A DNA stretch of 64,000 nucleotides from Takakia lepidozioides (GCA_030704615.1 CM060731.1:30998001-31062000), one strand, 5' to 3'. Shown: positions 1 to 12,415, counted from the first letter of the stretch. The notes: generated by a model from the letters alone, not told the origin. Program-made: numbers and translations.

Positions 1-399
1 GAGGGAGATGGAAGGAAATGCAAAGGAAAGGCAAGAGTGATCAGAATCCGGGTACCTCGTGATGTAAAAGGACCTTATTCTATCAGACTTGTTGGGGCTC
101 CCCAAGAGATAGTCAACCACGCTTTGGCCCTTGTACGTGTGGCAAGTGAACTGGCTGGAGGATTTGAAATTGGTTGTTCCATTGTAAATGGCAAGCCCCT
201 GAACATGGTGCACCACCCATGTTGCACTGGGCCTCTATTCTGTGTGTAAGTCACTGAAGGCTGGAAGTACTGTAAAATTGGTGCTTTCTTGAAGGAATCG
301 TCACGAAGAGCCCATGGTCTGGAAAACAACTGCAGCAATGCATTGACTTTGCATAAGTCATTACTATGTCTTTAATCTCATAGATAAGGGGTTGCATGT

Positions 400-940
400 C
401 ATGCAGGATCTCTTTGAAGAGGCCCACGAAGTTGATGATGATGATGAGCCTATAGACATCGCCACCATGGTAGGCCACCTCATAGTCATTCTATAGGCTT
501 GTTGAACAATGTTGATATCTCCCCCATTATGAGATGTCCTTTGGATCGGTGTCCATTTGTCGGCCTGCAGTTCATATTGCCAAACTTGCAGCATTGATTG
601 CTTGCAAAGGTATTGGGGGAACAGAACACAATAAGGAGTTTCCATGTTCACAGGAGAGAAGTACCTCTGCACTGCAGAGACAGGGATCAATTCCTATCCA
701 TGGCGCCTGATGTGTACATCAGGATCCCCTTTTCCTGCATATATTGGAAAAGGTGGCTTTGCCCGTGTTGGAGGTACCGCCATCTGTGGCCCTACCCCCT
801 GCCCTCTGACAGGTGCTGGTCCTCCTGTAGGTGCTGGTCCTTGAGGACCTGCTGTTGTAGTGGTGGAACTCCCACCAGGTGTTGGCCCCTGAGCACTCCC
901 TGCTACTGGCCCCCCTGTACTTGCATGTTCTACAACTTTT
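400..940 (-). mobile_element. Degenerate retrotransposon gag-like relic
   Basis: Read on the minus strand, a Pro/Gly/Thr-rich stretch leads into a segment reading YAGKGDPDVHIRR. Further on, in another frame, come LFPQYL and a Trp-containing stretch ending ADKW. The order 'folded start, G-x-DP-x-x-x-x-R, LFP-x-x-L, W…L…DKW' resembles capsid (gag) proteins of plant LTR retrotransposons. The reading frame is broken several times and no LTRs were recognised. Forward-strand open frames here look like shadows. The assignment is tentative. Confidence 0.3.
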
Positions 941-2858
941 CATGCTTGTGGTAGAGAGAAGTGTATATTGAGGGTTGACAGAAAGTGGCTCCACAACGAT
1001 GCTGGGAAATAGCCTGTCAAGACTGAATCATGCTAATGTGGTAGTCGTCTCATTGTGAAGGCCGGATGGCAATCGAATGAAAGAGAGGAGCACTGGTACA
1101 CGTATCATGTGATCTACAACGAGTCATATAAAGTGCCCATGCTTTTTATCCATGGTCGCTTCTCTGGTGTGCTCTCTCCCTGTGCCTGATTGTTGATTGA
1201 ACACAAACAATTGAAAACAATCCGATTTCAGGTATGGGTTGATGCATAGGAGAATGGGGGACTCCTAAGGGAATACATTCAATAGTAAAAATCTATGACT
1301 TTTGACTGTACTAAAACCGCATCTCTTTCTTTTTGGAGGGTTCCCCATGTGCACACGCTTTCAACACACTTGTCACTATGATAATTCTTAAAAAGTTAAG
1401 AAAGCCACGCAGCACCTGAGTGGTAAATGAGGAATGGCAAAGTGGCACAAGATAGCAGCCACTGGAAATGTGCAATAAATTGTAAACAACATCAAACAAT
1501 GACAACATCTGCAGATGGAAGGCCGCTGCATTGGCACCATGTATGCCGTGACTTGCCTGTGGAGTCGCAGGAAATCAGCCATACAAATCACTGGACCTTT
1601 TTGACACAACAGGTATCCTCTTGTTATGTTCTATTGGGACCATTCCAAGCTGGCTTGGCTTTAGGCCAGCTCTTTGTCGATGAAAGAATAGACAGTGATG
1701 GTCAACAAGCTCTGTGACATGTGGTAGTTCTTTACACTTGTGTGCTTGGAACACATCTTAGAAAGACATGAAATGAAATGAAATGAAATGGTTACTTTTT
1801 ACCTCTTAGAAAGGACGAATGTAACTTTATAGCTTCCAGAGGCAAAATTTTGTCCAAGCAGGACTGAAAAAGATGCATCAGACAAGAACTTATGGAACTT
1901 CATGTCAGGCAAACATGAAATGGAAGAGAGATTGGAGCAAACTGTTCTGACATGGAAGTTAAGTGGGGATGGCAGGATCACCCGTACTTGCGCCGGCCGT
2001 GGTTTGCATTACATCCTTGTGGAACTAGTAGCATTATGAGTTTGGTCTTCTCAAACAAACGTCCGTCGAAGACTGGATACTCCAACAAGACTCACTTTCA
2101 GATTCCTTCTGAAAATGAGACACATGGTCTCAAACAGGATGCTGAGGGTGGTGGGGAGCAGGAGATGCAAGGAGCTAGTTTCACTGCGAAATATATTCTG
2201 ATATGGTTATCTTTTGTTGGCCCCACCATTGGTCTCGATATTCCATCTTGCATTTTCAAAGTTCTCGTTCAATGCAGGTGACTATCAAACCACTCATAGC
2301 TTGCAGGGCGTAGGGGGTTGCAGGAAATGGTGAATAAGTGACATGCAGCAAGGCGTGTCTCTCTCTTTCTTTTGTGCAGATTCAGCTGAGACATCAAATC
2401 AAACCAGTTGAAATTGTATATTACTGCCTCAAATGTCTAGTCAAGCACATCTGTAAACCCATCATCTTGTTTTAGTTTGGGTTCCAGTGTGTAAAAGTTT
2501 CCAGAGACGATATGTGATGCTCTGGCAGAGAACTATTTTTCAGCCCTCCTCAACGAAAGATAAGCACATAGTCTACATTTTGTCAGAAAGATATTTGGAA
2601 TTCGGTGAGTCATTGGTGGACAAAGTATGGATCAATAGCATTTATGGTTGAACCAAGGAGACTGGTGGCTGGGCTTTCTTGGGCTGTGGTAAGTTCCACA
2701 AGCTATAACCAAGGAGGTAGAATATATTAGGAAGTAGAAACTTGTCCAGTGTTCAAAGTAGGCCTTGTGAGTGTAGTCTGTCGTCAGAAGTCACTCCAGA
2801 TCAGATTTCATGTCAGGAGATGAAATGCAAGAGAGGACCTCAGTGCCAAGAAAATAAT
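941..2858. other. Intergenic DNA, no gene recognised
   Basis: Only short open frames without recognisable motifs occur here (for example 1427-1717 and 1952-2281 on the plus strand). I see no splice-bounded coding segment. The one interpretable item is the reversed CATTT-type repeat at 1768-1800, listed separately. Confidence 0.4.
1768..1800 (-). repeat. Reverse-oriented LINE-type pentanucleotide tail
   Basis: Four tandem GAAAT units followed by GGTTACTTTT are the reverse complement of AAAGTAACC(ATTTC)n. That is the same end found on the LINE tails at 4471-4735 and 6031-6090. It probably marks a short minus-oriented insertion of the same family. The upstream hairpin is not recognisable here. 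Confidence 0.45.
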
Positions 2859-2970
2859 ACTTAATAACGTCCGCGGGACCTCAGCTCTTTGAGCTTCCCG
2901 CTTTGGCCATAAGCTCTTTGAGCTTCCCGCGGACGTTATTAAGTGTCATTTCATTTCAATTCATTTCTGC
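2859..2970 (+). repeat. LINE 3' tail inside a perfect inverted repeat
   Basis: A LINE-type 3' end is present: the hairpin AAGCTC-TTT-GAGCTT at 2911-2925, then CCCGCGGACGTTATTAAG, then ATTTC repeats. Part of the tail is also present in inverted form upstream. Bases 2859-2878 are the exact reverse complement of 2925-2944 (20 bp, 46-base loop). The structure lies about 50 bases beyond the stop codon of the rhomboid gene, so it may be transcribed in that gene's 3' UTR. Confidence 0.6.
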
Positions 2971-3018
2971 TCCACCTGCTGGCCCACCTGCCCCAACTGA
3001 CCTCTCCACACATCCTCC

Positions 3019-6000
3019 TCAAAGACAGCTTTTGATACACAGTGCTCGTATCTTCCTATCAGATGGATCCCAGATGGTGATGGAAGGCCAGTCACGGGTG
3101 TGATGGCCCTGACAATCTATGCGCAAGTGGCCATTCTTAGTAGTCACTCCTCTGCAACCGACGTGGCGGTTCCCATAGCATTTCCACAGATTGGATGGCA
3201 TACAAGTCATGTAGTGGCACCACGTACACCCTTTGTCCACATCTATGCCTGCATTTCCATCTCTCATATCTGCATTAGTCCGAGGTTTTGGGAGATGGAA
3301 GAAGGAGACGAAGCAACCTTACGCTTGTTTTTCTAGTGATGTGATAGAATGGTTTCTCAGTGGTTTATTCATACAGGGTAAAACTTCATAGTACTCAGAT
3401 TTCAAGGACCATGAACGCACTCTCTACATGTGAGCCACACATAGACTCCCACCAGATGGCTGGCAGCAAGATGAGAGGAGGGATAGAAACTGGGAAAAGG
3501 GGAAGGGAAAGGGACCAAAATGTGTGCCATTAAATTCTCCAGAGGATAAGATTACTCCTGTAGTGGAACGTACTTTTATAGACAAACTCGGCGAAAGAGA
3601 AATGCAACTTGAGTGAGAGAGATTTGCATGCTTCAGAAACTCTGCTTACTTGGGGACCATAGACAAAACCCTCCTGTAGTGGAACGTACTTTTGTAGACA
3701 AACTTGGCGAAAGATAAATGCAACTTGAGTGAGAGAGATTTGCATACTTCAGAAACTTTGGTAACTTGGGACCATAGAAAAAACCAACTAAAAGGTTAAT
3801 TTGGATTATGATGCTCATTGACATACTTGAAACCCAAAATGGTTGGGGTATGGTATATGATTTTGCCATACCTGTAAAAAGGGCAAGTAACCCAGCGACA
3901 TAGCCAGCAATGAGAAGGTTGAGAGAGATGATCCAAAAGATGTTCTGGTATACTGTGTGCTTTGATTTCACAGGTATGTCATCCGCATCGTAGATCACTG
4001 CTGGAAAACATTGCATGTTAATCCATTTGAAGTGGGGCCGAATGAAAAGTACAAATCCCAGAAAGAATCCAGCAATTGCTCCACCAAAATGCGCAAAGTT
4101 GTCCATCAGAGGCATCAGCCCATACCCCAGAGTGCAAGTAACAAAGAAGGATAATGAGGCCAGGGACCGAGTCCGGTTTTCATAAGTCTCCCAATTCACA
4201 ATTATCTCTGAGAATGTGGCCCCCAGTAAACCCATGAGAGCCCCTGAAGCTCCTACAGAAATGCGGCCATGTACAAATAAGGCCGATAGTAGAGACCCCG
4301 CAAAACCCGTCATGAAATACAGCAGCCCAACCTGTTGAAAAAATGGTTTTCTTATGCTGTTCGACTGGAGTTAGTCTTGTAGCATGCAGTCCCCCATGCC
4401 TGTGTAGTACCCAAGAATTTCAAGCTTCCGCAATATCTGTGTTAAAGTTTTTTTTTTTCTCTCTCTCTTTCCGCGGACGTTATAAAGCACCATTTCATTT
4501 CATTCATTTCTGTCTCTTCAGTCCCTGGGTCCTCTGGCCCTCCGAGGACGAATTAAATTTCTGTCTTTGAGCTCTCTCTGACCGTTATAAAGTACCATTT
4601 CATTTCATTTCATTTGTTTATTTGCTTGTGGAGGCCCCCTCTCTTTCTTGTTTCTTTCTTTCTCCTGTCCCATAAGCTATTTGAGCTTTTCGCGGACGTC
4701 ATAAAGTACCATTTCATTTCATTTCCTTTCTTTCTGGGGGACCAACCCAATCAGATCTCCTCTACGCTGATGATGTTGCCCTTTTGGCACAATCCCCGGT
4801 CTTTCTGCAACGCCATCTCAAAATTTTGGAACAGTTCTGCAAAGACTATGGGATGCAAGTCAATCTTAGCAAGACCAAGATCATGGTCTTCAATGGCCAG
4901 GCTGATCGTAGATTCATCTTCAACCAGCAGGAAATTGAGATTGTGAAATCATACCGGTACCTGGGTCTGGTTATCCACTCCCCCAAGTTTCACTTTGCAG
5001 CCACTGCCTTGAACAGATTGACTAAAGGTAAGGCGGCCTCTGTCCGCCTTCAGGCCAAATGCAAGCAAATACATCTGCGGCATCCCCCGACCAAAAAGTG
5101 GCTGTTTGACACCGTCGTCAGCCCTGCTACCATCTATGGTTGTGAGTTCTGGGCACCTGGTGTCCCTGTCTCCTGGTGGGAAAAGAATTTGGAACCATTA
5201 CAGTCATCTTTTCTCCAAGCAATGCTTGGCGCCAGGAACACAACTCCATTTCAGATCCTAGGTGCAGAGTTCGCATGTGTACCATTGCAATCCGAGGCCC
5301 TCTTCAGGCTTACAATCTTTCTCCATAGATTGCAGGCCCTTCCACCCAAAGGGCTAGTGGCAAGGGCCCTCACAACATCTATGAGGCTCAAAGCTGCAGG
5401 TTTCAGGAACTCCTGGTATGCTCGAGTGGACAGTTTATTTCAACGTAACGGACTTTCTACTGCTTTCCTATTACCAATGAACCCAGATGAGGTGGACATC
5501 ACATCCAGACATGACCGCAACAGACTCATTAGGAGAGAGCTTATGGAATTACATGTCAAGAGAACTTGAAAGCTACCCAATCTCACGACAAAGCTCCACT
5601 TCTATCGAGAGACATTCTTGGTGCTCCGCGATGATAGAATCTTGAGACCAAATTACCTTTCAGCACCCTTATCTCCTTCCCTCCTGAGGGCATTGGGGCG
5701 GTTCAGGGTGGGTTCCCACAACCTACGGATAGAGACTGGCAGATGGGAAAACCTGCAACGGGAGGACCGCCTATGTCCAGCTTGCATAGGGCGCAGCAAG
5801 GAAATTGAAACTGAAGAACACTTCTTCTTCTACTGCCCTCTATACTACGAGATCCGTGGGAGATTCCACTGTTTATTCAGTGGAACCCAAACTCTCACTG
5901 ATGTCTTCCACTATGAGGATCAAAAATGCTTGGCAGCCTACCTACACGAGGCCTTCACCCTTAGACAATCGCTAGAACATTAATTGTGGTTTCTGGATTT

Positions 6001-7305
6001 GTTCCTCTCTCATGTTTTCTTCCATTTTGTCCCATAAGCTCTATGAGCTTTCCGCGGACGTTATAAAGCACCATTTCATTTCATTTCTCTTTGGTACTGC
6101 CTGTTTCATACCATAGGCAATCAAAGAACAAGAGCACACAATCAACTATGGGTTACACATGCATGTAATCAAAGAGGATATATCTAGACAATGTTACAGT
6201 CCGCTCTGAAATAAGGGTGGCCGACCTTCAAAAAACCAAACTCTTGCTCCAGCCGGATACCAATGAGTAGAAGGCCCAAAAGATTTCCCACCAAATGGAA
6301 CACTCCAGCGTGCAGCCACATGGGTGTAAACAGACGCCAACCCTCGCCTGCTCTTGTTACTAACTCAGACTCGAGAGCTCCTAGATCAAGCAACGTCATA
6401 GCTGAGGGTCCAAGCAATGGGTTCTCGCTCAGTGGCTGGAAAGAGGTTTTCTTAAAAAAATTCTTGAAGCACTGCTTGTGTCGGTCTACTTTCTCTGGGC
6501 AATTGTTGTTATACAGGGCCACCATGAAGACTATCGTGAGCGCCACGGCCAGCACTGGAATAAACCATGGCCTGTTTTTGTGATGCTTCAAGTCGCTGTC
6601 ACGGCCAAAGTAGTGGATCTTCGTTTGAACCGGATATCCTGGAGGTATGGCGTACATTCCTGAAGAAACAGTTGCCATGAGCTCTGTCATCAAAGTTGGG
6701 TTCATGTTTATGTGATTTGCATTCCGAACATGCCTCGTTCTAATTGTGCTGTGTGTACTCTGCGTGTTTAGGGGCGTTCTCTGATTGCAGTGTCTTTGCA
6801 GTTGTTACTATAAAACAAACTTGCAGAAGAAGAGGGGGAATATGAAACCACGCTTCCAAAGCTCTGTAGATAAGTGCTAGTGCTTAGAGACTGCGAGAGT
6901 GAGACCTAGAATGCCATGAGCAATATCTTATTGACAGCAGCAACAAACCCAATTCTGCAATAATCGTAGCTACAACCTACTTCGTCACACCACTGCATTT
7001 TGCCAGCCAGACTGACCTGGATGTGGGTGCGGTACCATCGCCGATAGCCCCATGTCACCGCTCGTCATGAAGGTAGGGGATCCCAATGAGGGTTGCAACG
7101 GACTCCCATAGCCATTAATGGCCGTCACTGCCACAGACGGACTTCCAACAGACCCACCAAGGCTTGAGCTTCTTGATCCTGGCTGCAATCCCTGCTCTCT
7201 CCTCTTGTCCCTGTTCTTATCTAAACTCGACCCTGTTGGTGGGGATGTCACTGATGGAGAGATTCTATTGTACTGATCCACCGACGGCACAAATGCACGT
7301 TCCAT
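3019..7305 (-). CDS. RBL: Rhomboid-family intramembrane serine protease, plant RBL type
   Basis: Four exons join with matching phases: 7305-7017, 6659-6226, 4331-3872 and 3269-3019 (an alternative acceptor starts the last exon at 3248). All have GT donors and AG acceptors. The product is about 477 residues. It has a Ser/Gly/Pro-rich cytosolic N-terminus and a first membrane segment after the sequence RPWF. The rhomboid core follows: WRLFTPMWLHAG, FHLVGN (conserved His and Asn), the catalytic serine motif GASGALMG, and the catalytic histidine in NFAHFGG. The C-terminal exon carries the Cys-rich CTWCHYMTC…WKC segment typical of plant RBL proteins. Rhomboids cleave transmembrane substrates within the bilayer, usually in the Golgi or plasma membrane. 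All catalytic residues are present, so the gene looks functional. Intron 2 contains a LINE on the opposite strand and intron 3 a tandem duplication. I chose the ATG at 7305 because it opens the long frame; an upstream start cannot be excluded. Confidence 0.88.
3555..3786. repeat. 116-bp tandem duplication in rhomboid intron 3
   Basis: Two head-to-tail copies (3555-3670 and 3671-3786) start with CTCCTGTAGTGGAACG and end with GGGACCATAGA-AAAACC. They differ at only a few positions, so the duplication is fairly recent. It lies between the third and fourth coding exons of the rhomboid gene. Confidence 0.85.
4471..4735 (+). repeat. Cluster of three LINE 3' tails, head to tail
   Basis: Three tail copies lie at about 4471-4510, 4565-4616 and 4671-4735. 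Each contains the CGGACGTTATAAAG-type motif or a variant, then (A)CC and repeated ATTTC. The third keeps the hairpin AAGCTA-TTT-GAGCTT at 4674-4688. They sit directly before the LINE body, in the same orientation. They probably represent severely 5'-truncated copies inserted into one another's repeat tails. Confidence 0.65.
4740..6090 (+). mobile_element. 5'-truncated LINE (non-LTR retrotransposon), RT C-terminal half
   Basis: The open frame begins at the reverse-transcriptase catalytic box LLYADDVAL (about 4762) and runs through the thumb region to a zinc-knuckle-like motif CPAC…EHFFFYC near 5775-5840. It ends at 5983. One in-frame TGA (5567-5569) splits it, and the frame is otherwise unbroken. 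The 3' UTR carries the hairpin AAGCTC-TAT-GAGCTT (6036-6050), then CCGCGGACGTTATAAAGCACC and ATTTC repeats ending near 6090. The N-terminal endonuclease and RT motifs 1-4 are absent, as expected from 5' truncation during target-primed insertion. It lies in intron 2 of the rhomboid gene, antisense to it, and is not autonomous. Confidence 0.85.
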
Positions 7306-9233
7306 TGTTTAACAATTCTTGCGCTCCCTTCCCACCAACTCTTCCCTCTTTCCTTCCAGAGCTGTATGCTCTATAAATTGTTGGACGTTAAACAAACGTC
7401 CTCCTCATCTTCATCTTCTTCTCACTCGCACACATCCCCAAGGATACCCAATGTCTCTCTTGTTCTCTTAGGTCTGAATGAATCATGTAGTAAGGCTGAA
7501 AACTCCCAAGTAGAAGCTAGTTCCAGATCATGGTCTGGGGCCTGCCCCGACGGAGGGTCTTCTTGGGGGCTGCCAGAAAAAAGAGACCTCACCTTCCCAG
7601 AATGGGGATAACAGTAATGAAGAGGCAGAGAGTGTCACAGTCATGGGACATTAACCACCTTCTACCTGCCCTATCCGGTCATGTAGGGAACAATGCATAT
7701 ATGTATGGGACTGTATAAGCAGTATCGAACCATCTACAACTTGGTTAGACAGGGAGATTTTCTTTCTTTCCCTTTTTGTTGCATGTGGATTTGATGATCT
7801 TCAAGTGTTCAATTCTCTTTGACACTTTCATACATGTGGGTTTGAAACACAAGACCTCTCAATTGGAACTCTCGGTTAACCAATCAAACTAGTTACATAC
7901 TTCGGCCTCAATGATTATCAATGGCAAGAGAGGTTCAATGGTGCGGATTCGAGATCCATCAATCCAATAAAACCTTTCCCTTGCTGATAACACTGTAAGA
8001 CTGCTACCACTTGGAATTCCAACTTGCTTCCATTACTCAGAAATACAGTAGATTCCTACTGTGCCTCGACATGTCAGAGAACAATGGGCAAGGTATGAAT
8101 CTTGAGAAACAAAGAGCCTCGTCCATGTGCTTGAGTTGAATACACTTCTGGCATAAGTATCATAGAGCAGAGGCTATTTGCATTTCTAGTTTTACGACAT
8201 CACCGCATCAAGGACACAGTCAGCCTCTATTGCAAAACCATGCAAGACAGCACCCTTACTGCACCTGTCCTTTTCAGCAAAACGAGCTGTGCACAGCTGA
8301 GCCTTGCATCCTCACCCATCATGGCAGGCACAATGAGGGCCCTTTATTACTGAAACAACTTTGCAAACACATGGCATCGGATAAGCAATTGATATATGAA
8401 TGGCGCTAGCACAAGATCCAATGAGGAATTTTTTTTTTTCCTCTCAATGAATTGGGACTTGATGAATCAAAACTTCCAATCTTACTCTTACTTGATATTA
8501 CTACTTACTCCAGTTCACTTGGGACTTGTTGATTTTTCAATTGATCAAGATCTTACTTGTTTACTTAAGTAACCAAGTACTTAGCAGAGTCAGCTTATGC
8601 CATCCCATTCGAAGGATTTCATGGTCTCCATAAGTTTCCCACCACAGGTACATTCTGCACAACAACAAACACTCTTGTGAGCAACAACTTCTGGCATAAT
8701 GGTCTGATAATTAATCCTTAACTAGAACCCATCTATTGAGCTTTATACCCCTGTCATGACTCACAGTTGCACTTGCACTTGCAATTGTGAGGTTAGTGGC
8801 AAACCATAGAAACCATTCATTCACTATATGACACAATCATGTTTTCTGTTTGGAAGGTGCCCTACACTTACAAAGGTCTTCTTGGTGCTTCCATACAAGT
8901 AGCACCTATACACTGAGGATCTGAGTAATGGGCATGCCCAACTTTAAGGCAGATACAATGGGTACTATGACATGTCTTCAGAATCTGCCCTTCTGTGTCT
9001 CATGCAACCTAGTTCTGTAGCATGTACAGTCAAGAACCTGACACAAAGTACACCTGCAATGTTTGGGATGCAGTGCTTACCTTTAAAAATTTAATGTGAC
9101 AACGAGCTCCTTTATGACCATGCCTGCTAGAAGTCCCAAGTATTTGAATGATGACTAAACGTTTGAAATCTCCTGTCATTTGCCACCAGATTACCATGCA
9201 AGATCCCTCAGAAGGTGACAGGTGTTCCATGTT
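7306..9233. other. Spacer between the rhomboid gene and the SAM/FYVE gene
   Basis: The part just above 7305 is the 5' flank of the rhomboid gene; on the minus strand a TTTATAGAG TATA-like motif lies at about 7371-7380. A possible tRNA-like B-box relic (minus strand, near 7845) hints at an old SINE. I recognise no coding exon in the remainder. Confidence 0.4.
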
Positions 9234-11847
9234 TCATGTTTTGGCATCAAGAAGGCTCAAATCTGTGCTGCTACTGGTGGCAGCACCAACCAGCTCTCCA
9301 CCAAGGTGAAAACTGTCACTATCAACAGAGGTGGAGTCTAAGCCCTTATATTTGCTGTGAGAAAGAGGAAGGCCGGCACCACACAGCAAGGAAGTCCCAG
9401 TCATCTTCATTTTTCGGCTCAGGCTATTTGAGGAAGGGCCAAAACGCAGTTTATTAATGCTTTGCAGCTTGTGCTGCGTCTCAGGGGGCAAGGTGTTGAA
9501 GCAGCTGTAACATACACAGCTACTGTCCAGCCCACATTGTCCAGAGGGGCCATGGGGTGAGATACGGGTGTGCTTTACACAAAAAACACTCTGGCACTCT
9601 CGGCAAAAATGCTTGCTGAAACTCATCCGCCAATCTGACCAGTAATGCCAACGATCAAAGCGCACTTTGCACCCTTCACGATGATTGCATCTGCATTCAA
9701 CCTCAAGTGTGCAAAATTATCGTGAGATGATTACTTCATCATATCATACATTCAAATCAATATAAGCTAGTCACTGTTTTCATTTTTTGTATTTTGTCAA
9801 TGTTGAAGTGCCATCTTCAGACATACAGCAGGCGCTGCCTGTTAACTGAGAAGGACCTCCTAAAACAAGTATCACTGCATTCTTCAAGAGAGGGTTAGTT
9901 TAAGAGTGCAATACAATAGACCAGAAGCTTCGCATATTGCTTACATTGACATCCTAGTACAACATCCAAAGTTGTCAGACCCTAAGATGCAGTGAAGGCC
10001 AAATGATTTAGGGAAGTCACCAACTTTTGCCAATGAACAGTTCTCACCTGTATTTCCTTCTCTGTTGAGGCTTAACCCCATTCACTTTGAAATCCACATC
10101 CCATTTCGTCTTCAAATCATTGTTACTATGAGTGTGGCCACTGGGATTGCTCGAAGCTGAGACCCGTTGACTGTCCACTTGGTTGAAGGAATGTACACTG
10201 GTGGAATGGACGCCGGATGGTCCCGACAATTTGAAGCTTCTGGTGATACTATTTTCCCCGAAGTAAAGGGCACTGCTGTTGGAGTGATTTGACCCCTCCG
10301 AAACACTTCTGGCATGACCCTCTCGGAGCTCTGTAACAGGTGAGACAGTTTGCAGTTTGCTTTCAAATGAAGGCAAGCTCAATATTGCATTGTCCAGATT
10401 GGAATTGAAACTAGCCGCCTGCCTCACTATCCTGTCAGTACAGATTGCCTCCAGACTATCAGCTCGTGTAAAACATCTTGCAGACTTTTCTGTGGATGAG
10501 AGTCCGGACCTTCCGACACCTTCTTTAGGCTGTGCTAGGCTAGAGAGGATCAAGATATGGGTATGTATGTAGTTCCAACTCATGAGAACCAAAACACAAA
10601 AACGAGCCAGAGTCCTGAGGCACAGATAACGACTTTCTTGCCCGTCCACGACAATCAACCAAAGCCGACTCACCACCTTCACTTTAAGGATCACCCAAGC
10701 TGCCACTGTTACGCGTGAGCAGAAGCTGTTCCTTGAGAAAATAGCCAGCAGCAGTAGGCCGCCATTAAAGGATGAGATCCATCCCCATGAATCACCTGCA
10801 CTGCTCCAGACATTCTTCTTCCTGTGAAGATCTGACAGAGATACATAGCTGGGCTCCCCTTGATGAGGAACTGGATAAGCATGCTCAAGTGAAGGCATAT
10901 TGGCATTGGAGACACACTGAGTTGAACCAGGATGAAGCAGGGCTATACATCCACCCAGCACTAACCAATCAGAAGGTCCATGGCCCCCCCACGCTTGTGC
11001 TCTGTAAGACAATGGCCTTCCAAGACTGACTAAATCTGTGTCCAAGAAGAAATCCTCGCTGGTATCGGCAATCTGTACCCATGTCAAGGTAGTGACCGAC
11101 CAGCGCTGAAGCAAGTACTTGTGCACAGGGGGATAGCCTCTGGAGGAGGGTGGGGCCCAATGCAATTGGATGCCACCAGAACTGGAATTTTCACACAGCA
11201 AACCTTGAGGGGGACCAGGGGTGGCCCCAATCCCAAAGATCTGTCGCACTATTGCATGGGTAATCTTTGTTCGGTGCAGCAAACTCTTCACCCCCAACTC
11301 CTCTGCCAAAGCTCTGCTCTCATGTTCAATGAGAGCTGGGAAATCAAGACCAGTGATTGCAGTCCAACGGAATGTCTCAGCATACTGTGGTAACTGAAGC
11401 CCATGAGTGATCCACTCCACTACATGGTCGGCTGTCATCATATTTTGCAAATGGTTCTGCAACCGCACAGATGTCCCCCTCATTTGAACAAGGCATTCGA
11501 AGGTACCAACAGGTTGACAGCACATTAGAGCACAATAGATCATTCAAAGATAAAAATAAACTATGGGCAACTGTAGGTACAAGAATTCTTTCTTTGAATT
11601 TTGCAGAAGTCTATCCCCAGCATTCATAAGCCTCACAACTTCAGGAAGGTCACTGCTTTTGTGGAAGATGTCCATTGGGTAACAGCAATTGCCATGACCT
11701 TTACATAGCAGTCTTCAGGCAATTACATCCTTAAGAGCCCATCACCACGAAAATCTCTAATATACTGTTTGTGGAGTCAAAAGTCAGTTCATGAGATTCT
11801 GGATATTTGCTACTGTCCATCATACCATTTCAATTCTTACATTACTA

Positions 11848-11880
<33 letters not shown>

Positions 11881-12415
11881 TTGACAAAAATAAGAAAAGC
11901 CCCTCCTGAGCGAGGACCCATTCTTCTGGCCACATGGGAGAATGTCTTTTGCTAACGCTATATCTGACCAACAGAAACCACAACACTCCAATGGCTAATC
12001 TTACCAGCAATTCTTCTGTAGAGATTGCATTGCCCCCATAGCTGAAATTGAAATCAAATGGACGAGACATTGATGAATCAGTCATCCTCTCTATTGGTCC
12101 GGACTTATCCTCCTCTGATTTGTCCAGTCTTGCATCAAGTGATTCCAAGAACTGCCACCTCCACATTTGATGTTAAGTGATAACCAGATGTGTATACAAA
12201 GAGAAATAGACAAGCATGCGAAAAGATTAACCAGATATATGCAGATGGCCAAGAAGATGGTTCATCTATGTGCTATTGCAAAACAGAAAAAACCTTCAAC
12301 ACAAATAGGACAAGCGACGGCCTGCTGAAAACCTTGGTGGCTTCGCCCTGCTCAATCTCTCCATCCCCATCCTCGTCAACAGAGCAGAAAAAGCTTTCCA
12401 AGTTGTGGTCTAAGT
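9234..12415 (-). CDS. EF-hand / SAM / fibronectin III / FYVE-like zinc finger membrane protein (5' end unresolved)
   Basis: Four exons join in phase: 12415-12333, 12151-12005, 11456-10048 and 9690-9234 (stop at 9234). The first encodes a canonical EF-hand loop, DEDGDGEIEQGE, with acidic residues at positions 1, 3, 5, 9 and 12. The third begins with a SAM domain (from DHVVEWI to about IVRQIFG). A fibronectin type III domain follows (PGPPQGL … SYRAQAWGGHGPSDW), then two hydrophobic membrane-like segments and a Ser-rich linker. The last exon carries a Cys/His cluster, CNHREGC … HFCRECQSVFCVKH … CVCYSCF, resembling an FYVE or related zinc finger. Calcium binding, protein association and a membrane-lipid or protein contact are therefore likely, which suggests membrane-linked signalling. 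No named family was recognised. More 5' exons, including the start codon, must lie above 12415. Confidence 0.7.
11850..11882. repeat. TA microsatellite
   Basis: A run of about 15 TA dinucleotides with one TACA interruption, in the intron between the SAM exon and the exon at 12151-12005. Confidence 0.9.

Noticed and set aside
4784-5983. Two separate genes either side of the stop at 5567
   Set aside because: Both frames are in the same phase and continue one LINE ORF, so this is one element with a single nonsense codon.
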